Under the pieces are notes generated by a model. It was not told the origin of the DNA, searched no databases, and worked only from the letters and a program-made list of their open reading frames with translations. The position numbers were made by a program, and so were the translations under genes. Positions 25,630 through 34,804 of a stretch of 64,000 nucleotides of DNA are shown here, piece by piece. Source of the DNA: Molanna angustata (taxonomy: Eukaryota; Arthropoda; Insecta; Trichoptera; Molannidae); assembly GCA_963576475.1 (NCBI GenBank), contig OY754975.1, positions 21,819,169 through 21,883,168 of the forward strand. The letters are read 5' to 3'. Each line of letters opens with the position of its first letter. Positions within the stretch are counted from its first letter, which is position 1.

Positions 25630-25850
25630 GCCGCGCGCGCACCTCTAATTCTCATATCTGCCGATGGGGCGATACTGTCGGTGCGCGCGCAACTCTGATT
25701 CTCATATCTGCCGATGTGGCGATACGGTCGTCTGAGGCGCGCGCAGCTCGAACGGCCTTCGACGGAATATAGATAGAATTATTGCGCACGCACCCGTACT
25801 TTTCATCTCTGCCGATGGGGCGATAGTGTCGGTGCGCGCGCACCGAAGGT
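25630..25850. repeat. CpG-rich tandem repeats in the 3' LTR
   Basis: About four imperfect ~50-bp units each carry a CGCGCGCA core followed by TTCTCATATCTGCCGATG and GGCGATA. The alternating CG cores contrast with the AT-rich window. The same block is in the other LTR at 34092-34313. Confidence 0.85.
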
Positions 25851-25891
25851 CACCATCTGTACCGAATCCAATGCCGTGTGATTTGAGTGTC

Positions 25892-25915
25892 GTAAGGAGT
25901 ATTTATACTCCTTAC
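25892..25915. promoter_or_regulatory. Perfect palindrome at the LTR end with TATA-like centre
   Basis: Arms GTAAGGAGTAT and ATACTCCTTAC flank TT. In element sense the centre reads TATAAATA. It occupies the outermost bases of the LTR, next to the terminal CA. It may be a core promoter or an integrase end-recognition feature; only the palindrome itself is seen. Confidence 0.5.
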
Positions 25916-25916
25916 A

Positions 25917-28555
25917 CACCATCTTATCTTGGGAAAAAAAAAGAAAAAAAAAGTGTTAACGTCGGTTAGCGTCTAGCAATTCGGACGATGAGGTCGTCAA
26001 TCGTAATAACATCCAGGGATCGCGGTCGCTGCTCACTACTAGAATGCCCCCAAGGCTCTCTCTTTCGGTTCTTAGTAATTGATGACACACGATGACAGGA
26101 CGATGGACAAGATTTACCATAAAAATTATCAGCATGTTTGATCAACCCTTCTCATCGTCAAGGAAACATATTAACAGAAAAAATGATGCCCAAACTACAA
26201 GTTTAAATGAACGAGGTCGCTATTTCAAACGATATGCTACAATCGGAGTTGCCTATATCAAGCAACGTCGTTCATCCAACAATGATCATACAATAATACA
26301 AGTACAACACATTGTATGCATGACAAAAAATATTAACAGGAGCAACGAAGGACCTCCGATTATAAGTCCAGATGAACAAGGTCGCTATCGCAAACACTAG
26401 ATGCCATAATAAGGCTTGCCAAATTAAGCAACGTTGTTCATCCAACAAAAATCAACAAAAATCAACAAAATTAAAAATCCGTTATTAAAAATCAACAAAA
26501 TTCAATATAAAACTAATTTACACAATGGTTCACTGAAGCTATGTTTCTTGATGTTGGGTGGGAAAAACCCTTTAACAAATGGCAGTGCCTTTTCCCCACT
26601 TCACTGACACTGATTAGAAAAACCAGTGGTTTAAATTTCTTGCTGTCGGAATATTTAACTTTACACGAAGGGAATACATATTTTTTTGGTTCAAGTATGA
26701 CACTTACAAACTACGTACGAAACTATCAACTTATATACTAGCAACATAATATATACTTAATAATTAATTCTTATATTCCAATTAACATTGGTTGCGGTGT
26801 GACAATCCATTTTGCAGTAACAAATTTATACATATAATGACAAAATATAAAGCACCATCAACGGTACGGGCTTAATTTAAATGAACGGTTTAGGGATCAT
26901 CAAATAGTCGTACGATAAGATAGTATAAAATAAAACAGTGATAAAATAGACGCGGTGATTCAAGCAACCGTGGAAATGAGTATAGAAATGTTTAACGTAA
27001 CTTAGAATAACATAATAGGAATGTAAGGAGGACTTAAAACGTGCAAAGTTGACACATCCTTCAAACAATATTAGACGGGAACACATGTGCAGACAACTGG
27101 AACTCATTAACTCAAAGGTGGAATACAGTTGACAAACACACAGTATATACTTTGCCCAAATAGGCAGACGTAATCCACTTGGATGCCCATTCTCAATATC
27201 TCACTTAGACCGCAGATGAATGATTACACAAAGCAGAATCGGCAATCACCCAACAAACGGTGTAGTCAATGAGCGTCCTAGAGGTTTCCAGTGAGTAGAA
27301 CCACTTACACCTCAAAGTGCGGACTTAACCACCGATAGAACAATTTCTCCTCCGGAGGAAGTTAGTCACTTTTCCGTCCTCAGAGACAATTTTCCACAAT
27401 CCATGATCTCGTCAGATCATACTCGCCCAGCCATCGGCTAGACTGCAACTCCTACTTCAGATCTCTGGTGATCAGCCAAGATCTCATCATTCTTCCACAA
27501 TGCTTTCTCAAGGGTGACAACAACAATTATTGCCACTGACAATATGACATGATCACTGCTCAGTCAAGGGTACTCTGAATAATCATAAGAAGAAGAACAT
27601 CAACTACAGTCACAGAGTGTCTAGACTCGTCACAAACACACTCAACTCACATTCGTCAGAAACAAGGCTCATCTTTCGCTCAACATCTGTCATACCATGA
27701 AACATACATCATTCGTCACGGAAAGATACATTTATACACGAATAACGAGTTCAAACAAGTAAGGAAATCAAGAAGTACTGGGGGGGATGGGATAACCGAG
27801 TCGACAACGGTGATACACACCGGCCCGTATTTGTCGACCATGAAACACAATAATTTAGTAAATAGGCGCCACTTGTTTTAATTTAGGGGAAAACAAGAAC
27901 CCGAGAATTTCATACTATACCTTCGGTCGTATAAGGAAATATTAGACGAGGAGAGTGAGAGCACCATCAAAATGAGCAGTTATCGGATATTGGCCGAATA
28001 TACATATACAAAACAAAATTAGAATAATAGATACACGTCCATCTGGTAAGGATTTCGACATCAACAGTAAGACGGTAAAAAAAATATTACAAGTACATGG
28101 TTCACAATTGCTTGAATCAGACGTAGACAAAATCTTAAAACTAACGTAACTTAAGCCTAAGAACGTGATGACCTATGTAAGGCAACATGGAAGGTGGACA
28201 GACAGAATAAGGGACAGTTTTATTCAACCTTGCGACCAACACATTATGTGTCCAAGCGAATATGTGTCCAAGGGATGGGAAAGATGAGAGATAAGATATT
28301 TAGGTGAATTACATGAGGGAGTGGAATAAGAGGTTGTTCGGAGGTTTTTACTCCGCTCGCAACACAATAACAAGAGAGACCTATTCTACTAAACCCGGCC
28401 TATTGGGTGCCGAAAATGTAGTTTGATCCGGGGCCTTTTACGCCGCATTCAAAACTACAAAATGGCAGAGGTATTCTTTAGGCCCCAATCTGCAGGCGGT
28501 TTTCAGAGGTAGACTTTTGAAGAATTCGATGATGTTCAAAACATGTAGTTCCTGT
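25917..28555 (-). other. LTR element 3' region without large frames
   Basis: Between the pol stop and the 3' LTR lie 2.6 kb with only short frames. Two ~120-bp blocks resemble each other (26168-26287 and 26330-26450, sharing CATATTAACAG, GAACGAGGTCGCTAT and AAGCAACGTCGTTCATCCAA or variants). No envelope-like frame, signal peptide or membrane anchor is seen. Next to the LTR there is no canonical polypurine tract in element sense, only AAGATAAGATGGTG after a long T-rich run. Confidence 0.6.
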
Positions 28556-31500
28556 CTAATCGACTTTGACTGTGTCTTTAATGTGATACCGACCGCAAGG
28601 TTTACCTTGCATGTTACCCAGTAAGTAGATCTTGTCGGACACACACTGAAGTACCACATTCTTGACAAACTTAGGGGCAAGTTTGGAAGTAAAGCCCTTG
28701 GCTCCATCGGACAGAACGAAATTCCTTCTCCAGACTGTTTGACCCACGGATAGCACACAATTCTTCCTCCTTAAGTTGTAACGACTAGCATTCTTTTGGA
28801 ATGCTGTTAATAGGTGAGAAGTTACTCGGTCGTATAATGTTTCAAGGTTCTCAAGTGATTTGATATAACTCGGGGAGTTGTGGTGAGGGTCATGCGGGTC
28901 GTTCTCTACATCATGCATTGAAGCATGCGGGTGGGGGTGGAATCCATGCATTAGGTAAAAGGGTGAGTGGTCTGTGGTTGCGTTAACGGTGTTATTTAAT
29001 ACGGAGCAAATTTTGGGAAGGTGGCCACACCAGCCTCTCTGGTCATCTTGCACAGAGATAGACAGGGCAGTGACGATAGATGCGTTGTACCTTTCAACGA
29101 CATTATTTTGGGGATGGTACAGGGCGTTGTAGAACAGATCCTTTATACCGTAGTTTTCGAGGAACGTTTTGAATTCCTTGCTGACAAACTGTTTTCCGTT
29201 GTCCAGGATCATTGTTCGCGGAATAGAATAAGGTAGGAAAATGTTTTCTTCGATCAGTCTAATAATTGTTTTAGAATTGGCGTGGCGCAAGGGGAAAGCC
29301 CAGACAAATTTTGAAAACACGTCCACGACGGAGAGAATGTACATGTTTCGACGTTTGGAGAGTGGCAATGGACCAATTAGGTCGGCTGAGAGAGATTGCA
29401 TCGGCCGATTAACTTTTTTGGGGACGGTCATGAGTCCTAAGGGTGGTTGGCGGTTCGGTTTATACGCCTTGCAAATGTCCCAGTGTGAAAGAAATTGACG
29501 GATGGATTGAGACATGCCTCGCCAGTAATAAGTTCTGGAGAGGAATTCAAAGGTCTTATGGGCTCCAACATGGCACAGGAATTCATGAGTCGTCTGGATT
29601 AAGGGGTTGACATGGTCAGAAGGAACTACTACTTTCCAGCAGCGGTCGTTACCAGTAAGAGGGTCGTGCTTTGAATTTGAATAACGGTACAAGTGATTAT
29701 CCTTGTACATAAATCCAGGAACTGACGCCGGATCAGTCATTGTACTCTTCTTTATTTTACTATACCAAGGGTCTGTAGAACCATCAAAGGGTTCCACTAG
29801 ACTGAGATTGTCCAATTCAATTCGACTGAGCCCATCGGCCAAGTTATTCTCTTTGCCCTTCTTGTAGACAATTTGAAAATCGTACTGGGACAGGCGGCAG
29901 CTCCACCGCATCAATCGGCCTGATGGAGATTCCATGCTTGTCAGGTACTTCAGGGATCCGTGGTCAGAGTATACGGTGAACGAAGTTCCGTCCAGGTATG
30001 GTCTGAAGTGTTCGACAGAATTTAATATGGCCAGTAATTCACGTTCTGTCACCGAGTAAGATCGTTCCTGGGGAGATAATTTCCGAGAAAAATAGGCGAT
30101 TACATGTTCGGACCCATCAGGCATATTTTGGGAGAGATAGCTGCCGACGCTTATGGCACTGGCATCACAAGTTAACGAAAAGGGAACAGTGTAGTCGGGT
30201 GTTTTTAAAACCGGAGCGGTGGTCATGGCTTCCTTTAGAGCACAAAAGGACTGCTCTGCCTCAGGCGTCCAAGAAAATTCTTTGGATTTAATTTTCGAGC
30301 TAGTGAGTGCGAACAAAGGAGCGGCTATACGGGAAAAGTTGTTTATGAACCTGCGGTAATAAGAACACATTCCTAGGAATCCACGGACCTGTTTCGGGTT
30401 TTTAGGTCTGGGGTAGGATAACATGACTCTTACTTTTTCTGGGTCGGTGCGGATTCCTTCTGAATCGATAATGTGTCCGAGGTATTTCAGGGAGGCCTTG
30501 CAAAATTCCGATTTTGCAAGTTTAATGGTGAGGTTTGCTCCACGAAGACGGTCAAGAACAATGTTAAGGGTCTGGAGGTGGGATTCGAAATCTGAACTAC
30601 AGATCAGGATATCATCGAGGTAACAATATACCTGATCTTGGACGTCACAAAAGAGTTCATCCACCAATCGTTGCATCGCCATACCACTGTTTTTAGCTCC
30701 CATGGGGCAAACTGTATATTGGAAGAGGCCTCGTCCAGGAACAAAAAAGGCGGTCTTAGGTCTGCTCTCTGGCGATAAGGGCAATTGCCAATACCCATGG
30801 CTCAGGTCCAGCGCAGTGAGAAACTTGATGTCTTTTAGATCGTCAAAAATTCGTAGAATATTGGGGATACGATATGAGTCTGCCGTAGTTACTTCGTTCA
30901 GTCGGCGAGGGTCCAATACGAAACGTGCCGTACCGTCTGACTTAGGAACGAGAAAACAGTTGTTCAGCCAAGGACTGCGGCTAGGCTCGACTACACCGAG
31001 TTCTATCATTTTATCGAGTTCCGAAATGATCTGCTGACGGCGAGCGTGGGATACAGGATACGTACGTTGTTTAATGGGTGGGTGGTCGTTCGTATCAATC
31101 ACATGGGACACCAGGGTGGTTCGTCCTAGTCCTTTCTTTTCAAAGGAAATCTCTTCGAATCTACTGCGAATGTTTTCTATTCCACCCTTCTGCGTAGCAG
31201 AGAGGTGGTCGTACGATACAAGGCACTTGGGGGGGGTCTGGAGGACCGATATGACGACATGTTCTTTATTTATATTAATATTTACGTCCGCATCGGGGAA
31301 AAGTCGGGGGGCCAAGCCTGAGTCACGCAGGAATTGAGCACCCAATATTATCGAGTCCTCCAAGGATGGTACTGTACGAAAAGGTACCGTCAAGGTTCGG
31401 TTCTCGAAGGAGAGTGGAAGAGTAATAGTCCCGGTGATTGTATGGGGGGTCGCATCAGCTGTATAAACCACTCCTCCGGTGGGGCAGAAATCTAATTTAA

Positions 31501-31723
31501 AGTTCTCGAGGCTCGATGACAAGGAACCTCCCAACACGTTTGTGGCAGCTCCTGTGTCCAGTAAGGCTCGAAAATGGATGCCACGAATTCGGCAAGACAA
31601 AAACGGGCGGCTGTAGAGGTCGTTACGGATGGATAAGGCGTTCATGTTGTATATATTATGGAAGCATTGAACCGTTTTTAGCCAATCCTCCCACTCCTTA
31701 CGGTGTTCAGGGGATTGGCTCAT
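28556..31723 (-). CDS. pol: Pol polyprotein of the Ty3/Gypsy element
   Basis: An open frame of 1055 codons. The protease has LLDTGAATNVLG (Asp at residue 56). RT has TALDLSHGYWQ (Asp306) and YLDD (368-371). RNase H has TCDAS (Asp520), TERELLA and YSDHGSLKYL (Asp587). Integrase has an N-terminal zinc region with H713, H718 and C751, and a catalytic triad Asp781, Asp841, Glu877 with 35 residues between the last two. The zinc region should have two Cys; the first is Trp748 (HWDIC), probably a point change. Length and order are usual for the family. The ATG overlaps the gag stop as ATGA. Translation is probably by -1 frameshift at 31729-31735. Products would act in cytoplasmic particles and, for integrase, the nucleus. 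Confidence 0.96.
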   Translation of the reverse strand: MSQSPEHRKEWEDWLKTVQCFHNIYNMNALSIRNDLYSRPFLSCRIRGIHFRALLDTGAATNVLGGSLSSSLENFKLDFCPTGGVVYTADATPHTITGTITLPLSFENRTLTVPFRTVPSLEDSIILGAQFLRDSGLAPRLFPDADVNININKEHVVISVLQTPPKCLVSYDHLSATQKGGIENIRSRFEEISFEKKGLGRTTLVSHVIDTNDHPPIKQRTYPVSHARRQQIISELDKMIELGVVEPSRSPWLNNCFLVPKSDGTARFVLDPRRLNEVTTADSYRIPNILRIFDDLKDIKFLTALDLSHGYWQLPLSPESRPKTAFFVPGRGLFQYTVCPMGAKNSGMAMQRLVDELFCDVQDQVYCYLDDILICSSDFESHLQTLNIVLDRLRGANLTIKLAKSEFCKASLKYLGHIIDSEGIRTDPEKVRVMLSYPRPKNPKQVRGFLGMCSYYRRFINNFSRIAAPLFALTSSKIKSKEFSWTPEAEQSFCALKEAMTTAPVLKTPDYTVPFSLTCDASAISVGSYLSQNMPDGSEHVIAYFSRKLSPQERSYSVTERELLAILNSVEHFRPYLDGTSFTVYSDHGSLKYLTSMESPSGRLMRWSCRLSQYDFQIVYKKGKENNLADGLSRIELDNLSLVEPFDGSTDPWYSKIKKSTMTDPASVPGFMYKDNHLYRYSNSKHDPLTGNDRCWKVVVPSDHVNPLIQTTHEFLCHVGAHKTFEFLSRTYYWRGMSQSIRQFLSHWDICKAYKPNRQPPLGLMTVPKKVNRPMQSLSADLIGPLPLSKRRNMYILSVVDVFSKFVWAFPLRHANSKTIIRLIEENIFLPYSIPRTMILDNGKQFVSKEFKTFLENYGIKDLFYNALYHPQNNVVERYNASIVTALSISVQDDQRGWCGHLPKICSVLNNTVNATTDHSPFYLMHGFHPHPHASMHDVENDPHDPHHNSPSYIKSLENLETLYDRVTSHLLTAFQKNASRYNLRRKNCVLSVGQTVWRRNFVLSDGAKGFTSKLAPKFVKNVVLQCVSDKIYLLGNMQGKPCGRYHIKDTVKVD

Positions 31724-32790
31724 TGGGCGTTTTTTGTCGTGCGAGAGGTTTTGGGTGGGGGACGAGAAAATTTCGAGGTGTAAGGAGGGTTCCTCTGGGC
31801 GTTTTGTCCTTCAGGACGAGGGGTGAAGCGAGGGTTGTCCCTTATAGGTCGGCGAGGGCACTCCCTGGCAAAGTGTCCCTCCTGTTGGCAGGAGAAGCAA
31901 CGTTTGGCAGGGGGAAAGGCGACTGAGGTGACGGTAGGTCCGCGAGCAAGTGGTTGAGGGCAGACTGGCTTCCTTAGTTGGTCGAAGGAGGCGACCAGCC
32001 TTTCAATGGCCATTACAGATGTTGGATCAGCCGCAGCCAGCAGGGAATGGTAATCTGGAAGTAATCCCCTCTTCGCCACACTGATAATATCTGCCTCTGG
32101 GAGTGGAACGTCCAGCCCCGCGTTCAACTCCTGGACGCGAGATATAAAATCTATAGCCGATTCTTGGGGCTTCTGCGCAGAACTCCAAATCGCCAATCTC
32201 CTCTCCTCCATGAAGTTTGGTGCTTCAAAGCGGGAAAGAATGGACTTTTTTAATTCCAGCCACGAGACGTCCTCGGAAAATTTCAACCGATAGAACGCCA
32301 GAGCTCTACCTTGAAGAAACTCTGGGAGGGCGAACGTTAGCTCTTCCACTCTTACTCGTCTGGAGCGGGCCACCTCCTCTAACCTTTTAAGGAATTCTCT
32401 GGCGTCGCCGGAACCGTCAAACGTTGGTACCGGCCAGGTGCTATAGTTCGTGTTGATGTGCGGGAGGGATCGGCTCCTCCGACGTAGTAAGGAACTTGTA
32501 GGTGGTGTTGGGGGTAATTGTGGAGATAAAAGCGAGCCATCAGTCTGTATTGCTTGCATCACTAGGGTGAGGTCCCTAGAGGCCTGAGCTCTGACCACGG
32601 GCGCGACTTCAGGAAGTTCAGGGCCCAGGTTTTTATTGTAGTCGTTGGCCTGCCTCCGAAGCGTTGATAGAGCGCGCTTGGGAACTACGCCGCGCGCTGT
32701 CAATGCATGCTTTAGCGTAGCGGCACTTGACGAGTTGACATTGGGGATAACCGAACACGCTGAAGATGCACTCATTTTTAGAGTTGACAA
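31720..32790 (-). CDS. gag: Gag polyprotein of the Ty3/Gypsy element
   Basis: An open frame of 356 codons. Residues about 115-275 look like a retrotransposon capsid domain, with TWPVPTFDGSGDAREFLKRL, then LQGRALAFYRL and SAIDFISRVQELN. A CCHC zinc knuckle follows at C298, C301, H306, C311 (CFSCQQEGHFAREC), then a basic, proline-rich tail. The protein would form the particle and bind element RNA. The ATG at 32790 is the first in the leader after the primer-binding site. The last codons carry the A_AAA_AAC heptamer nine bases before the TGA. Confidence 0.93.
   Translation of the reverse strand: MSTLKMSASSACSVIPNVNSSSAATLKHALTARGVVPKRALSTLRRQANDYNKNLGPELPEVAPVVRAQASRDLTLVMQAIQTDGSLLSPQLPPTPPTSSLLRRRSRSLPHINTNYSTWPVPTFDGSGDAREFLKRLEEVARSRRVRVEELTFALPEFLQGRALAFYRLKFSEDVSWLELKKSILSRFEAPNFMEERRLAIWSSAQKPQESAIDFISRVQELNAGLDVPLPEADIISVAKRGLLPDYHSLLAAADPTSVMAIERLVASFDQLRKPVCPQPLARGPTVTSVAFPPAKRCFSCQQEGHFARECPRRPIRDNPRFTPRPEGQNAQRNPPYTSKFSRPPPKTSRTTKNAQ
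31729..31735 (-). promoter_or_regulatory. Putative -1 ribosomal frameshift site (A_AAA_AAC)
   Basis: Read in gag frame the codons are ACA AAA AAC, so the heptamer A AAA AAC is in the X_XXY_YYZ register used for -1 slippage. The pol frame is the -1 frame relative to gag, and the gag TGA follows after GCC CAA. Frame and register are seen; use of the site is inference. Confidence 0.7.
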
Positions 32791-32877
32791 TTATTTTTGT
32801 ACTAAATTCAACCAAAAAGTACGAGAAAAAAATAGAAAATCTACCAGTAACTTGCAACGAGGCAGTTAAAACGAGTC

Positions 32878-32894
32878 CACACGCTTGGGCGCCA
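32878..32894 (-). other. Primer-binding site
   Basis: In element sense the bases right after the 5' LTR, past a CA spacer, read TGGCGCCCAAGCGTGTG. TGG at this position is the complement of the CCA end of a tRNA. The first eight bases match PBSs for tRNAs ending GGGCGCCA, but I cannot name the tRNA. Confidence 0.75.
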
Positions 32895-33225
32895 TGTGTG
32901 AAGGTCCAATTGTTTGCCCTTCTTTGCCGGCTGCTCAGGTTCGAGCTACGCTCTCACCGTCAGGGGATGTCTTCGTTGCAAGTTAAGGTAGTTGAATAAT
33001 ATATACATTAAGGTTTAGCAAAATATATTTCTCGGTCACTTGAATGGGTTGTCACGCCGCCAATACAATTTCAATACAATTTATACATAGATACAATTAC
33101 ATACATGACTACAACGAAAGGTCAATACAATTTATTTTTGTTAGTAATCAATAATTTGAGAATATATCGTAAATAAGTTAATTAATATTTTATGCCGCGT
33201 GTGTCATCTTGAAGCTCTACAAAAA

Positions 33226-33796
33226 TTAAACAAAAAGGATGTGACGGTACCTGGAGCCTTGTAAGGGTTTGTCGGCGTCGCATCGAACCGACTCTTCGAG
33301 AAGCACTAAATACTTCTCCAAGAGATGGGACAGTTCACCACCGGAAATGAATTCAGTGACTATGTACAGCTTCCCTCCAGTCTGCCATTTCAGGAAACAG
33401 CTCACAATGAAGGATGGCGACCGCAGACCTCTTGTATATGCACCTCGACCCTTACTTGCTTTAAACAATTCTCGGATACTATCTGAGCTCGAGCAGAATC
33501 CTCAGAGCAAGCAATTTCTTAGATTCAACATGATGTACTTTGTGTACTTTGCGAAATGCACCCTTGGAGATAGCATCCAAATATTTGAATTGCTTGCTGT
33601 GCGTGTCACAGTCGATCTTAAACTCGGGCAAGAAGAAGCTTTCGATATTAGCTACAGGCCAAGCAGTTCGATTGGCTCGGAGGGGAGCCGTCAAAATAGA
33701 ATCACTCCAGGATATTCTGGACCAAGGATGTGAAGCGCTATACACGGAGTAATTACTGTTTGATCTTACACTAAAAACACGTATCTTTTGATCCAT
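33226..33796 (-). pseudogene. Captured protein-kinase gene fragment in the 5' LTR
   Basis: The same kinase N-lobe fragment as in the other LTR: first frame 33796-33479 (FFLPEFKID; altered glycine loop KGAFRKVHKV; LALR in place of a lysine motif), second frame 33468-33226 (GGKLYIVTEFISGGEL). Here the first frame begins further upstream because of the 105-bp indel. Catalytic lysine and C-lobe are lacking. Sense orientation within the 5' LTR means it could lie in the transcribed leader. Confidence 0.75.
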
Positions 33797-34091
33797 AATA
33801 AATTTATATTTTGTGCTAGCTTACAGTTCTTTCAACCACTGTTTAATTGTGAAACATAATTAAGTTACTAATACCTCCACATTTTGAATGAAAAGTTGTC
33901 AACGATCTGAAGTTACTTTATTTTCAATTAATCCGATACAATATTATTCTATCGCACCACATTCGATATTATTTTTCTCCGATAAATGCTTTCAAAGTCT
34001 AAACCGAAAAAAGGCCGGCGGGAATCCAGATATCCAACTTGGCGTCACATGCGCGCGCCGAACGGCTTCGGCGGGAGAGTAGACGAAAATC

Positions 34092-34313
34092 GCCGCGCGC
34101 GCACCTCTAATTCTCATATCTGCCGATGGGGCGATACTGTCGGTGCGCGCGCAACTCTAATTCTCATATCTGCCGATGTGGCGATACGGTCGTCTGAGGC
34201 GAGCGCAGCTCGAACGGCCTTCGACGGAATATAGATAGAATTATTGCGCACGCACCCGTACTTTTCATCTCTGCCGATGGGGCGATAGTGTCGGTGCGCG
34301 CGCACCGAAGGTC
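34092..34313. repeat. CpG-rich tandem repeats in the 5' LTR
   Basis: Same block as 25630-25850, with two base differences (CTCTAATT for CTCTGATT, and GGCGAGCGC for GGCGCGCGC). It lies upstream of the kinase fragment in element sense and could be a promoter or enhancer region. Confidence 0.8.
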
Positions 34314-34353
34314 ACCATCTGTACCGAATCCAATGCCGTGTGATTTGAGTGTC

Positions 34354-34377
34354 GTAAGGAGTATTTATACTCCTTAC
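34354..34377. promoter_or_regulatory. Perfect palindrome at the 5' LTR outer end
   Basis: Identical to the palindrome at 25892-25915: arms GTAAGGAGTAT and ATACTCCTTAC. As the U3 end of the 5' LTR, its TATAAATA centre is placed where it could position transcription, leaving an unusually short U3 if so. Inference. Confidence 0.45.
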
Positions 34378-34378
34378 A

Positions 34379-34545
34379 ACGTATGCCTTGCCTTGTACAA
34401 TGTTGGGTTCGTCAAGTAATGCCTGTAGTTCATAATTATATCGTATCATCCAAAATCCATTATCATTTACTGGACAAAAAATCTTTCTTAGGATTTTCCT
34501 TACAAATAATAAGAGGCTATTTTCGTTTTTTTTGTTAAGACCCAG
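34379..34545 (-). mobile_element. Non-LTR retrotransposon fragment, 5' half, split by the LTR element
   Basis: The minus strand encodes LLLFVRKILRKIFCPVND, then FWMIRYNYELQALLDEPNI, the segment just upstream of the LxWLGHVxRM motif in RTE-like polyproteins. That motif is found across the LTR element at 24313-24328. The fragment is truncated at about 34545. Confidence 0.75.
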
Positions 34546-34804
34546 AATAGGCATGATGACTAATTTTGAAAAACTATCTCACGATGTTTTTACGCATTCA
34601 CTGTTTTCAAATATATATACATTTCTACATAAAATAAAGGTTTAGTAGCAAAAATCGCCATTTTAAAATCAAATTTGACATTTACGCCAAAAAAACGCTT
34701 GTAGTATCATGGCGGCTGCCGACCCTGACGGTGACGTCATGGTATCGTAAACTGCATATCACTACTATATGTAATATATGTGTTCTAAGACGATTTGTGT
34801 ATTT

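Larger units (their letters stand above)
24329..25916 (-). repeat. 3' LTR (1588 bp)
   Basis: Begins on the plus strand with TGTGAAGGTCCAATTG and ends with CTCCTTACA. It holds, in element sense, a palindromic end with a TATAAATA centre, a CpG-rich tandem block and a decayed kinase fragment. It keeps a ~105-bp segment (about 25213-25318) that the other LTR lacks. Confidence 0.95.
24329..34378 (-). mobile_element. Ty3/Gypsy LTR retrotransposon, about 10.05 kb
   Basis: A complete LTR element on the minus strand. LTRs lie at 32897-34378 (5') and 24329-25916 (3'), both with TG...CA ends. A 4-bp duplication, ACGT, flanks it at 24325-24328 and 34379-34382. Order in element sense: 5' LTR, primer-binding site, gag, pol (protease, RT, RNase H, integrase), a 2.6-kb region without large frames, 3' LTR. 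The integrase-last order places it in Ty3/Gypsy. No envelope gene is seen. The LTRs differ by about six substitutions, one single-base indel and one ~105-bp indel, so insertion is recent. Confidence 0.95.
32897..34378 (-). repeat. 5' LTR (1482 bp)
   Basis: Matches the 3' LTR almost base for base, with about six substitutions and a one-base indel. It lacks the ~105-bp segment of the 3' LTR; the junction reads CACTAAAAACACGTATC at about 33768-33784. In element sense it starts TGTAAGGAGTAT at 34378. Confidence 0.95.

Noticed and set aside
25917..28555. Envelope gene of the LTR element
   Set aside because: No frame over about 100 codons, no signal peptide, cleavage site or membrane anchor is seen.
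30702..31926. Plus-strand frames of 87-136 codons across pol and gag
   Set aside because: Antisense shadows of the intact minus-strand pol and gag frames.
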